Assembly (NCBI GenBank): GCA_949516455.1
Contig: CATILC010000262.1
Location: 1-23,309, forward strand
DNA: 23,309 nt
Direction: 5' to 3'
DNA from: Flavobacteriia bacterium
Lineage (GTDB): Bacteria > Bacteroidota > Bacteroidia > Flavobacteriales > Schleiferiaceae
Part shown: positions 8,142-15,908 of the stretch, piece by piece
How the letters are laid out: the number at the start of each line of letters is the position of its first letter
How positions within the stretch are numbered: position 1 is the first letter of the stretch
Program-made: the position numbers and the translations under genes
The notes under the pieces: model-generated
Told to the model about the DNA's origin: nothing
Databases searched by the model: none
Seen by the model: the letters and a program-made list of their open reading frames with translations, nothing else

Positions 8142-9106
8142 GGTTTGTACTTCGAAGTTCTCAATAGGTCTTTTGCGTTCCCGTAACGGATCAGCTCGTT
8201 CACGTCGAGATCGCCCTGCTGCATGCGCTTTTCTACGATCTGCCAGCCGATCCATCGGCCAATACGGCCAGGCGTTTGTGTATCAATGGGCAGCCGAAAT
8301 TTTGAAAAGGGGGCCGGCAGGAGGAGCCTTCTCTTCCAGTCGGCATTGCTCGAGAAAAGAGCACCTTGTTCGATCAGATACGCCCATATCGAGGCTTCAT
8401 TGGCTGTACAGAATGCCCATTCTTCCTTGGTGTATCGCAGCAATTCATGGGGTTCGCGTTCCGGACTGAGCAGATGGGTGAGGTACAAGACCTTGCCTTC
8501 GTTGAGCATCGCACTCAGCAGATCCGTGCCTTCTGAAGGTGCTGAGGAAAGTGCCCGTTGAGCCAAGGCTTCGGCCAGATCGAGCGCCATGAATTCCATG
8601 GACCTGCCACGCAGCAGATAGCTGGGCTGACTGGCATAGAAAGGGCTGTTTGGGCCGAGGTATTGATCCAATGCGATGAAAACGAGGCTGTCCGAAAGAA
8701 AGAGCGGGTAGTCGAAATCCAAAGGGGAGATGTAAGTGAACGAACGAGTGGGCGTCTGTCCGGGAAAGTGATATGCTGAATGGCCGAGCACCTTTCGGCA
8801 CGACCCAAGCGCCGAACGAATGGCCTCTTCTTTAGAAGTAAGGTCCTTGTGCAGCGCATTGAGCAGGCTGTCGGATCGCTGCTTGAACCAAAAAGCGGAG
8901 TCCCCGTTTTCAACAAAAGGAAAGTAAAGTGCTGCGCTGTCTCTGAGATTTTGGCTCACAACAGCTGCATCGCAAGCAAAGAGAAAACGATCGAATCGAT
9001 GCACCTGATGATCGGGCTCCTGCCATTGGCCGGATCTTTGCTTTTCAGAGCAGCCAGCAAACAATCCAATGATCAGAAAAACGAAAAGAACACCGTATCG
9101 GGTCAA
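8138..9106 (-). CDS. gldB: Gliding motility lipoprotein GldB
   Basis: GldB is an essential lipoprotein of the flavobacterial gliding / type IX secretion apparatus. The proposed TTG start yields 322 residues with a signal peptide and lipobox LFAGC, lipidated Cys19. Family features follow: VHRFDRFLF, an HFPGQTPTRSFTYISPLDFDYPLF block and LDQYLGPNSPFY. No ATG exists in the N-terminal part. A GTG at 9166 would add 20 residues but would overlap the 5' end of the divergent barrel gene and make the signal peptide unusually long, so the shorter form is preferred. The N-terminus remains uncertain. The stop overlaps the gldC start. Confidence 0.88.
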   Translation of the reverse strand: MTRYGVLFVFLIIGLFAGCSEKQRSGQWQEPDHQVHRFDRFLFACDAAVVSQNLRDSAALYFPFVENGDSAFWFKQRSDSLLNALHKDLTSKEEAIRSALGSCRKVLGHSAYHFPGQTPTRSFTYISPLDFDYPLFLSDSLVFIALDQYLGPNSPFYASQPSYLLRGRSMEFMALDLAEALAQRALSSAPSEGTDLLSAMLNEGKVLYLTHLLSPEREPHELLRYTKEEWAFCTANEASIWAYLIEQGALFSSNADWKRRLLLPAPFSKFRLPIDTQTPGRIGRWIGWQIVEKRMQQGDLDVNELIRYGNAKDLLRTSKYKP

Positions 9107-9142
9107 GAGATGCAGTTTATTTTCGGCTAAAATACAGTGAGC

Positions 9143-9784
9143 ATGTTCCGTTTTCGACTCCACCACGCCCTTATTCTGGCAGCAGGCCTCTCAACCATCT
9201 GTCTCAAAGTGAACGCCCAGCAATCCATGCGCTTTGGCCTCATGGTTGGACCGTCGGTCAATTGGCTCAATGCGGATGCCAAAGACTGGACCTCAGAAAC
9301 ACGTACGCGCTGGTCTTATGGACTGATGGCCGACTTTTTCATGACGGACCGTTATGCACTGAGTACAGGAATGACCATTGCCTCAAGGCAGGCCCATCTT
9401 GATGTATCCGATACGGTCGGTGAATACACACTGGGATCCGTGGACATACCGTTCGTGTTGAAGATGCAGACCCAGCAGTTCGACCGAATGACCTATTTCG
9501 CAAAGTTTGGCGGCGGCGTTGGATTCCGTACCCGGGAGCGTGTGGAGCTCGTTCCGGATCGAGTGGAAGAAAAGCATCTGGAGAACTACTTCACGCCGAT
9601 ACAAACGCAATTCATCATCGGCCTTGGTGCTGAGTATGAGATCGATGGTTCGTCGGCGATCGTACTCGGAGCGGACTTCACCATGGGGCTGAACGATGCG
9701 CTGAAAGATGATGATCCACGGATCAGTAAGCGGGACAACTACCGCTTTTATGGGGTTCAGTTCACCTTTGGATTTTTTTTCTGA
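9143..9784 (+). CDS. Outer-membrane beta-barrel protein (PorT-like)
   Basis: A 213-residue secreted protein. It has a signal peptide (MFRFRLHHALILAAGLSTICLKVNA, probable cleavage before QQS), then alternating amphipathic strands typical of an eight-stranded barrel (FGLMVGPSVNWL, YALSTGMTIASRQ, FAKFGGGVGFRTRE, IVLGADFTMGLND). The C-terminal strand FYGVQFTFGFFF ends in aromatic residues, the outer-membrane insertion signal. It resembles the PorT/porin_t superfamily, but I cannot say it is PorT itself. A GTG six bases upstream is an alternative start. The stop overlaps the nadE ATG (TGATG). It is conserved beside gldB/gldC and nadE in this phylum, which suggests an envelope role possibly linked to secretion or gliding. 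Confidence 0.82.
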   Translation: MFRFRLHHALILAAGLSTICLKVNAQQSMRFGLMVGPSVNWLNADAKDWTSETRTRWSYGLMADFFMTDRYALSTGMTIASRQAHLDVSDTVGEYTLGSVDIPFVLKMQTQQFDRMTYFAKFGGGVGFRTRERVELVPDRVEEKHLENYFTPIQTQFIIGLGAEYEIDGSSAIVLGADFTMGLNDALKDDDPRISKRDNYRFYGVQFTFGFFF

Positions 9785-10626
9785 TGAAGCTCAAAGGACT
9801 GGATTGCGATAAGGTGGGGACGCATATTTCCGACTGGTTGAAGTCTTATGCTGAAGAGGCGGGAAGTTCTGGCTATGTGGTCGGAATCAGTGGAGGGGTG
9901 GACTCTGCATTGACCAGTTCACTTTGTGCCCTGACAGGGCTTCGTGTCATTTGTGTTCAGATGCCGATCCATCAGGCTCCGGATCAACTGGACAGGGCTT
10001 CGGAGCACATAGAAAAGCTGAAGAAGAATCATGTGCAGGTAGAGGAGCGCATGTTCGACCTAAGTCCAGTATTCGATCAATTTTCCCAGACGCTCAGCAG
10101 CGAGCAAAGTGCCCAGCGTGAACTGGCCTTGGCAAATGCCCGGGCGCGTTTGCGAATGAGTACGCTTTACCTCGTTGCGCAGACACACGGACTGCTGGTG
10201 GCGGGGACAGGCAATAAAGTGGAAGACTTCGGTGTGGGTTTCTACACCAAGTACGGAGACGGTGGCGTGGACCTGAGTCCGATCGCCGATCTGAACAAGT
10301 CGGAAGTCTTTGCTCTGGCAGCTCATTTAGGCGTTCCTCATTCTATCCTGCAGGCGGCGCCGACCGATGGGCTTTGGGCGGATGGTCGAGGGGACGAAGA
10401 TCAGTTGGGGGCTTCCTACGCCGAGTTGGAATGGGCCATGGAACAGGTGAAAGAGGGCATGCCGGACGAAAATTGGAGCCCGCGTGAACGTGAAGTGATG
10501 GGCATATACACCCATCTTCACAACGCCAATCGCCATAAGATGCAGGAGATTCCGGTTTGCCCTATTCCTGAGATGTGGAAGTCGGAAACACCAAAAAGAA
10601 TCGACTCCCCTTCTCGTCGGAAATAA
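9784..10626 (+). CDS. nadE: NAD(+) synthase, ammonia-dependent type
   Basis: NadE amidates nicotinate adenine dinucleotide to NAD+ via an adenylated intermediate in the cytoplasm. The 280-residue protein has the ATP-pyrophosphatase P-loop SGGVDS (36-41), the AGTGNKVEDFGVGFYTKYGDGGVDLSPIADLNKSEV substrate block and a HNANRHKM tail. No N-terminal nitrilase/glutaminase domain is present, so ammonia is the expected direct nitrogen donor. The ATG overlaps the barrel gene stop. The last 65 bp overlap the 3' end of the opposite-strand histidine kinase gene. Confidence 0.95.
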   Translation: MKLKGLDCDKVGTHISDWLKSYAEEAGSSGYVVGISGGVDSALTSSLCALTGLRVICVQMPIHQAPDQLDRASEHIEKLKKNHVQVEERMFDLSPVFDQFSQTLSSEQSAQRELALANARARLRMSTLYLVAQTHGLLVAGTGNKVEDFGVGFYTKYGDGGVDLSPIADLNKSEVFALAAHLGVPHSILQAAPTDGLWADGRGDEDQLGASYAELEWAMEQVKEGMPDENWSPREREVMGIYTHLHNANRHKMQEIPVCPIPEMWKSETPKRIDSPSRRK

Positions 10627-11410
10627 GCTGAATCTCCGTGCCCATTTGCTCAGCCAGATCCTGAGCCAGCAACAGACCGACACCCGTGCCCTGTTCCTCA
10701 AGAGTACCCGAACTGCTTTCGTGGCCTGCAGGTGAGAAAATGCGGTTGGCAGCATCCTCCGGCAGACCGCCCGCCTCGTCCGCTACCCCGATGGACACCA
10801 TGCCAAGGCCGTACGGTTCGGAAAACACCTCTATGATCTGGCCTTTTTGACTGTACTTGAGGGCATTGCTGATCAAGTTTTGCATGATCAGGTGGAGTGC
10901 TCCTGTGTCTACGGTCACTGGGGCGTCGATGTCTACACGCTCCATGATCTGTATCCCTTTCCAGCGGGCCGCATTGGCCAGAAAAGTTGCTTCTTCGGCC
11001 ACGATCTCGGCCGACTGCATGCGGCTTGAACTGTTCGCTTCTCCTTCCTGCTTTCTGCGCGCCCAGTCGATCACATCGCGCAGGGTTCGGTCCATTTCAT
11101 CCAGGCTGTTCCGGATCATGTGGATGCTTTCGTTTCGCTCTTTTTCCTGAATGTCGTTCCATTTGTTGCTCAGGAGATCGGACATTCTCAAAACGAATTG
11201 GAAGGGCCCGCGGATGTGGTGGGAGATCAATGAGAGAAGTTTCTGCTGAGCAAAGGCAGAGCGTTGCAGGCTTTGAATTTCCTCTTTTTCCCTTTTCAGA
11301 TCTGCCTTTAACCGAGTGTTTTCCTTTTGCAAGCGAGCAATGACCCGGGTCAGAAAGAGCAGGCTGGCGAAGGCAATTATGAAAAGATAGTCCATCTCGT
11401 ATGTTTTCAT
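10562..11410 (-). CDS. Membrane-anchored sensor histidine kinase
   Basis: A 282-residue kinase from ATG 11410, preceded by CCAGGACC. One membrane helix (about residues 8-24) is followed by a coiled coil (about 25-58). Then come an H box SLISHHIRGPF (probable phosphoacceptor His64), an N box LIMQNLISNALKYS, a G1 box VADEAGGLPED and a G2 box GTGVGLLLAQDL. There is no recognisable extracellular or PAS sensor domain, so input may come through the membrane helix or a partner. It is divergent from the NarL-type regulator at 11622 and probably pairs with it, an inference from position. Its 3' end overlaps nadE by 65 bp. Confidence 0.9.
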   Translation of the reverse strand: MKTYEMDYLFIIAFASLLFLTRVIARLQKENTRLKADLKREKEEIQSLQRSAFAQQKLLSLISHHIRGPFQFVLRMSDLLSNKWNDIQEKERNESIHMIRNSLDEMDRTLRDVIDWARRKQEGEANSSSRMQSAEIVAEEATFLANAARWKGIQIMERVDIDAPVTVDTGALHLIMQNLISNALKYSQKGQIIEVFSEPYGLGMVSIGVADEAGGLPEDAANRIFSPAGHESSSGTLEEQGTGVGLLLAQDLAEQMGTEIQLISDEKGSRFFLVFPTSTSQE

Positions 11411-11621
11411 TGGTCCTGGAGCGATCGCTGCATCTGTACCAACGGGAAACGAAAATAACAATATTGGGACGCCTTCTATGGATTGAAGAAAAAGCTTTGA
11501 AAGCCTTGAGGCAGCAGATTCAATCTTTGAATTGTGGATCCGTTCACTGGAGACGGAGACGCGCAATCAAATAGATTCGGATTCATAAAAAACTATATTT
11601 GACCTACTATACTTGATTCTT
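11411..11621. other. 211-bp divergent intergenic region between kinase and regulator
   Basis: This is the longest gene-free stretch of the window. It holds a good -7 box for the rightward regulator (11594-11601). The kinase reading frame stays open for 52 codons into it, but the conserved part and the ribosome site favour the ATG at 11410. No RNA hairpin, repeat or riboswitch was recognised. Confidence 0.6.
11594..11601 (+). promoter_or_regulatory. Putative -7 promoter element of the signalling operon
   Basis: TATATTTG is an exact TAnnTTTG match 20 nt before the ATG of the LuxR-type regulator. Initiation near 11608 would leave a leader of about 14 nt. A matching -33 TTG is not evident. Confidence 0.5.
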
Positions 11622-12239
11622 ATGGTTAGAGTGATCATTGCGGACGATCATGCCATCGTCCGAAAAGGACTGGATCTGTACATCAAGTTTCAAGACGATG
11701 TCCAGCTCGTTGGTGAGGCGAATAATGGAGAAGAGCTGTCCCGAATGCTCGAATCAACAGAGGCCGATGTGGTACTCCTCGATATCGATATGCCGAAAAT
11801 GAACGGCATCACAGCACTGCGTTCGCTAAATGACGCCCATCCCGACGTGCGTTTCCTGATCATGAGCATGCATCCAGAGGAGATCTACGGCCCCACTGTG
11901 CGTAAAATGGGTGCTGCGGGTTATATATCGAAGGACGACGATCCCAAGTTGGTGATCCAGTCCGTGGTGCAGGTCATGGAGGGGAAAGAGATCTTCAACG
12001 AAGCCCTTTACAAGGTGAACACACCCATCAAGGAAAAGGACAGAAAGATCAAGTTGTCGACCAGAGAAAGCGAAGTACTCAAATTGCTTTCCATCGGAAA
12101 GTCCAACAAGGACATTTCTGAGGAATTGGGCATCAGCGACAAAACAGTGAGTACCTATAAGCAGAGATTGCTCAGCAAGCTCCAGGCAAAAAATCTGGTG
12201 GATCTTATCAATTATGCCAAGATGTATCAGTTTGTCTGA
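11622..12239 (+). CDS. NarL/FixJ-family response regulator (receiver + LuxR HTH)
   Basis: A 205-residue DNA-binding response regulator. The receiver domain has the acidic pair ADD (residues 7-9), phosphoacceptor Asp54 in VVLLDIDMPKMNG, Ser82 and Lys104. The C-terminal LuxR-type helix-turn-helix (about 140-200) contains STRESEVLKLLSIGKSNKDISEELGISDKTVSTYKQRL. It starts at ATG 11622; a TTG nine bases upstream is in frame but less likely. It is divergent from a membrane histidine kinase and is followed 24 bp later by a PAS kinase, so it could be the target of either. Confidence 0.93.
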   Translation: MVRVIIADDHAIVRKGLDLYIKFQDDVQLVGEANNGEELSRMLESTEADVVLLDIDMPKMNGITALRSLNDAHPDVRFLIMSMHPEEIYGPTVRKMGAAGYISKDDDPKLVIQSVVQVMEGKEIFNEALYKVNTPIKEKDRKIKLSTRESEVLKLLSIGKSNKDISEELGISDKTVSTYKQRLLSKLQAKNLVDLINYAKMYQFV

Positions 12240-12263
12240 TACAAAGCCGAGTCGTTCGAGGGC

Positions 12264-13391
12264 TTGAAACAGCATGGACGAAAAGTGAATTCATTGGAGA
12301 GAGCGGTGGACTTTGACAAGGTTGTTGCGAATCACTGCTCCGATTTGGTTTGCATTCATGCCCCAGACAAAAGCATTGTTCATTGCAGCCAGTCCGTTGC
12401 CACTCTGTTGGGTTATGACCGATCGGAACTCAGTGGCCGCGAATTGTTCGATTTCTTTCACGAACAATTTAGCTCCGAGATGGACGAAAGCCTGCTTCAT
12501 CGAATGCTTTATCGACAGGGTGCGGCGATCCGCATCATGCTGAGAAAGAAAGACGGAACAGCTTTGTGGCTGAGTGTGAACTGGACCGAGGCCATTGAAA
12601 AAACACTCCTGCCAAAAGGATTTTCTGTCTCTGTTTGCACGGATGTGACCGAGAGCGTCTCGCTGACTGAAGACCTCATGAAGGCTTGGTCGAAGGAGAA
12701 GGAGATACACGAGCTGCGGCAGAAGCTTCTGACCATGGCCTCGCATGAATTCAAAACGCCCCTGGCCGTCCTTCAAACGCAGATGGATGTGCTTCGGGCC
12801 TGGGACAAAGAAGAGGGCAGCTCGGAAAGGAATCTTCGCCTATTGGGCAAAATGCAGAAGCAGGTCGATCGCTTGGATGAGTTGATCAAAGAAATTGTGG
12901 CATCCGGGAGGGTTGCTCAAAAAAAGAATCCCTTCCATCCCGTTCCGCTTGAATGGACGGCCTTGGTGGCCTCCGAGATCGAGAAAGCTCAGGAAGGGTA
13001 TCCCAAACGCAGGATCGTTCTGGAGGAAAAGGGTGATGCGCAGCTGATGTATGCAGACGAACAAATGGCGCGTTACGTGATGTCCAATTTGTTGAGCAAT
13101 GCATTGAAATATTCCAAGGCACCCACAGAAGTGCGCTGTGTTCTTGAATATGGACAAGACGCGCTCTCAATGCGCGTTGAGGACGAAGGGATCGGCATCC
13201 CGCAGGAAGAGCAAAAACGGATCTTTGAGCCGTTCTACAGGGCGGCAAATGCAATGAACATCGAAGGTACAGGCGCTGCCCTATCGGTCATTCGTGAATT
13301 CGTGAGTATGCATCAGGGCCATCTGGATGTGCGCAGCATCGAAGATCGAGGCAGCTGTTTCCATATCAATTGGCCGTATAAAAGAAGCTAA
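12264..13391 (+). CDS. Soluble PAS-domain sensor histidine kinase
   Basis: Up to 375 residues with no membrane segment. A PAS domain spans about residues 16-130 (DLVCIHAPDKSIVHCSQSVATLLGYDRSEL through the VCTDVTES exit). It is followed by HisKA with the H box TMASHEFKTPLAVLQ (His161), an N box SNLLSNALKYS, a G1 box VEDEGIGIPQE and an F box FEPFYRA. The G2 box reads GTGAALSV instead of the usual GxGLGLxx, an unusual ATP-lid sequence. No ATG lies near the N-terminus. TTG 12264 gives the longest form, while GTG 12285 has a better placed GGACG upstream and may be the true start. It is probably cotranscribed with the flanking response regulators. Confidence 0.88.
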   Translation: MKQHGRKVNSLERAVDFDKVVANHCSDLVCIHAPDKSIVHCSQSVATLLGYDRSELSGRELFDFFHEQFSSEMDESLLHRMLYRQGAAIRIMLRKKDGTALWLSVNWTEAIEKTLLPKGFSVSVCTDVTESVSLTEDLMKAWSKEKEIHELRQKLLTMASHEFKTPLAVLQTQMDVLRAWDKEEGSSERNLRLLGKMQKQVDRLDELIKEIVASGRVAQKKNPFHPVPLEWTALVASEIEKAQEGYPKRRIVLEEKGDAQLMYADEQMARYVMSNLLSNALKYSKAPTEVRCVLEYGQDALSMRVEDEGIGIPQEEQKRIFEPFYRAANAMNIEGTGAALSVIREFVSMHQGHLDVRSIEDRGSCFHINWPYKRS

Positions 13392-13407
13392 GTAATTTGG
13401 TGGCAGT

Positions 13408-14145
13408 ATGAAAAAAGCACTTTTGGTCGAGGACAACAGAGATCTTCTGGAGAGCATGGAAATGCTTTTGGCGGGTCATTTTTCGATTGAAATTGCTGAA
13501 AACGGCGGAGAGGCGATGGAATTGCTCGGGCGATCTCGTCCGGACATCATTGTCTCCGATATCATGATGCCTGAGATGAACGGTTATGAGTTCTTGAAGA
13601 AGTTGCGGAACATGAGCGAATTCAAGGATGTGCCCGTTATCCTGCTTACCGCGCTTGGTCAGGACGAAAACTTGATCGGTGGATACGATCTGGGTGCGGA
13701 TGACTATTTGGTCAAGCCAGTTCGGGCGGAAGTTCTGATCTCGCGGATGAACAATCTTCTTCGGAAACAGGAGCAGTTACGCTTGCTCTACACTTCTGAT
13801 TCAGAAGGAAATACCGACCTGCCTGTCAAAGATCCTGTCTTGGCTATGCTCGATTCGTTGGTCATCAAAAAGTACAAGTTCAAGAACTTCAGCATTCCAC
13901 AACTCGCTGGAGATATGGGGCTGAGTTATGTGAAACTCGAATCTCAGGTCAAGCAGAAAGCCCAGATGACTCCGGTGAAATATATCAATGAGATCAAATT
14001 GAAGAAAGCAAAGGAATTGCTGGTTGAAACGGATCTGCCCATCAAGGACATCGCCTTTAAACTTGGTTTCCGAAGCTTATCATACTTCGGCAAATGCTAT
14101 AAAGCCCGCTTCGGCGTTACCCCTACAGATGCAAAAACTCATTGA
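13408..14145 (+). CDS. Response regulator with AraC-type DNA-binding domain
   Basis: A 245-residue regulator. The receiver domain (about 1-120) has VEDN, phosphoacceptor Asp51 in IIVSDIMMPEMNG, Thr81 and Lys103. A linker leads to an AraC/XylS-type double helix-turn-helix (about 150-243) ending KDIAFKLGFRSLSYFGKCYKARFGVTPTDAK. This receiver-AraC arrangement resembles the output half of Bacteroidota hybrid two-component systems but here is a free-standing protein. It starts 16 bp after the PAS kinase and its stop overlaps the next receiver gene (TGATG), supporting one operon and a kinase-regulator pairing. Confidence 0.93.
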   Translation: MKKALLVEDNRDLLESMEMLLAGHFSIEIAENGGEAMELLGRSRPDIIVSDIMMPEMNGYEFLKKLRNMSEFKDVPVILLTALGQDENLIGGYDLGADDYLVKPVRAEVLISRMNNLLRKQEQLRLLYTSDSEGNTDLPVKDPVLAMLDSLVIKKYKFKNFSIPQLAGDMGLSYVKLESQVKQKAQMTPVKYINEIKLKKAKELLVETDLPIKDIAFKLGFRSLSYFGKCYKARFGVTPTDAKTH

Positions 14146-14552
14146 TGCAGACTCCTGAGATCCTCATAATTGACGACGACGAGATCAACAATTTCGTTTT
14201 AAAGAATGTCATCCTGCGTGCTTTTTCCGATGCGCGCATCCACACCGTGCCGCAGGGTCAGGCTGGTTTGGATTTCTTGGCGAACAGACGATCCGAAGGG
14301 ATGGATCCCCCAGGAATCATTTTGGTGGACATCAATATGCCCATACTCAATGGATTCGAATTCCTGGACGCATATCAGGAGCGCTTCCTGGATCCAAGCA
14401 GCCATGTGTACATGGTGAGTTCATCGATCTCAAAAGAAGACCAGAAGCGTTCGTACAGCTATGAGTTTGTACAAGGGTACATCACCAAGCCCCTTGTCAA
14501 TCAGAACGTGGTCTTCATTGTAGACGAATACCTGCAGACGCGTAAGGCCTGA
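14145..14552 (+). CDS. Single-domain response regulator (CheY-like)
   Basis: A 135-residue protein consisting only of a receiver domain. It has IIDDDEINN at the N-terminus (acidic pocket), phosphoacceptor Asp62 in IILVDINMPILNG, a conserved Ser near 92 and Lys115 in YITKP. With no output domain it may act as a phosphate sink, a relay intermediate or a protein-interaction regulator. It begins on the stop codon of the receiver-AraC gene (TGATG). Its own stop codon lies inside the hairpin at 14544-14560. Confidence 0.9.
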   Translation: MQTPEILIIDDDEINNFVLKNVILRAFSDARIHTVPQGQAGLDFLANRRSEGMDPPGIILVDINMPILNGFEFLDAYQERFLDPSSHVYMVSSSISKEDQKRSYSYEFVQGYITKPLVNQNVVFIVDEYLQTRKA

Positions 14553-14564
14553 GCGGCCTTTTTA
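14544..14564 (+). terminator. Rho-independent-type terminator between convergent genes
   Basis: A six-base-pair stem, AAGGCC (14544-14549) with GGCCTT (14555-14560), encloses a five-base loop and runs into TTT. It spans the stop codon of the single-domain receiver and abuts the kmo stop codon on the opposite strand. The T tract is short and the reverse direction has a poorer one, so it should act best for the rightward operon. Confidence 0.5.
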
Positions 14565-15908
14565 AAGATGCCTTTCGGCTTGTTCCAGTACGGCGGCCAT
14601 GACCTCTGGGGAATCCCACATGCTTTCGATGTCCTCCCGATTCATGACATCTTCCATGATCCTGTCGTGGATCTTTCCAATGCGCAGGGCTTCCTCGTAA
14701 GGCACATGCGAAAAAGTCACCATGCTGTAGAGCGGGGTCCAGACTTCAGGGAATCGGTCATTCACCCGGGCTTCGATCTTTTTCCTGAGTAAAAATTCCG
14801 GATCAGCCGTCAGGTCGCGCATCTCAATGAAATTGCGCATGGCGAGTTCGGCGATGGCGTCTCCACTGGCCTTGCGCTCACGCTGATAGATCTGCATGGC
14901 CTCTGACCAGTTTTCTTCCTCATCGAGGATGGACGCCAGAACGCGGCAATCTTCAAATCCGGAGTTCATTCCCTGTCCGTAGAAAGGAACAATGGCATGC
15001 GCCGAGTCGCCGATCAGTGCGGTAGATCCGTGCACCCATGGATAACAGCGAATGTTGCACAATGCACTATTGGGGTTTTCTTCCCATTCCCGATCGAAGT
15101 GAGGCATCAGGTCGAGTGCATCGGGAAACTCTTCCTCGAAGAAGGCACGTGCTTTCTCCACGGAATCCAGACTCTCAAAAGATTCTGGGCCTTCATAGGG
15201 GAAGAATAGGGTGCAGGTGAATGTGCCGTCCGGGTTGGGCAGTGCAATGAGCATGTGTTCGCCCCTTGGCCAGATGTGAAGTGCCTCTTTTTCGAGTTGG
15301 AAACTTCCATCCGCTGCTGCGGGAATGCTCAATTCTTTGTAGCCGTGGTCAATGAATTCCTGCTCATAGCTGAAGCGATGATTGCTCATCATGGAGGAAC
15401 GTACCTGGGAAAATGCGCCGTCGGCGCCAAAGAGCCAGTCTGCTTCAATGCGCTCTTGTCCGCCACCTTCTTGTTCGACGACCACCTCAGCATTGTCCTG
15501 ATCGACAGAGAGTACTTTTTGCTCAAAGGACATGCGCACATTGGGCAGTTCCTCAGCAAGATCGAGCAAGCGTTGATTGAGTAGACTCCGGCTCACTGAA
15601 TAAATGGCCTGCCCCTCCTTTCCGTAGTCCTGGTAGGTCAGTTTGCCCTGAGCATCGTGCATTACCCTTCGCCTCATCGGGATCGCGATCTCCCGAACGG
15701 CCTGATCAGCCCCCACCCCTTCCAGTGCGCTCCATCCTCTATCGGACAAGGCCAAATTGATGGACCGCCCTTGATAGACCGAGGTTTTTCGCGAATCGGG
15801 ACGGCGTTCGACCAGATGGACCTGATGTCCTCTTTTGCCGAGATAAACACTCAGAAGCGAGCCAACAAGCCCTGCACCTGCTATGGTAATGCGTTCAGCT
15901 TTGTTCAT
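14562..15908 (-). CDS. kmo: Kynurenine 3-monooxygenase
   Basis: This FAD-dependent, NADPH-using hydroxylase converts L-kynurenine to 3-hydroxykynurenine. The 448-residue protein has the N-terminal dinucleotide fold ITIAGAGLVGSLLSVYLGKRG (GxGxxG at 11-16), the ERRPDSR ribose-contact region and GRSINLALSDRG, typical of KMO. The second FAD motif is LIGDSAHAIVPFYGQGMNSGFEDC. The C-terminal part matches the usual KMO length. The chosen ATG 15908 gives the standard MNKAERITIAGAG start. The longer frame upstream lies inside kynU. The gene overlaps the kynU 3' end by 14 nt, so the two enzymes are likely translated from one message. Confidence 0.95.
   Translation of the reverse strand: MNKAERITIAGAGLVGSLLSVYLGKRGHQVHLVERRPDSRKTSVYQGRSINLALSDRGWSALEGVGADQAVREIAIPMRRRVMHDAQGKLTYQDYGKEGQAIYSVSRSLLNQRLLDLAEELPNVRMSFEQKVLSVDQDNAEVVVEQEGGGQERIEADWLFGADGAFSQVRSSMMSNHRFSYEQEFIDHGYKELSIPAAADGSFQLEKEALHIWPRGEHMLIALPNPDGTFTCTLFFPYEGPESFESLDSVEKARAFFEEEFPDALDLMPHFDREWEENPNSALCNIRCYPWVHGSTALIGDSAHAIVPFYGQGMNSGFEDCRVLASILDEEENWSEAMQIYQRERKASGDAIAELAMRNFIEMRDLTADPEFLLRKKIEARVNDRFPEVWTPLYSMVTFSHVPYEEALRIGKIHDRIMEDVMNREDIESMWDSPEVMAAVLEQAERHL

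Noticed and set aside
9118..9125. TATTTTCG as promoter for the barrel gene
   Set aside because: One mismatch in the conserved TTTG and no -33 partner; not distinguishable from chance.
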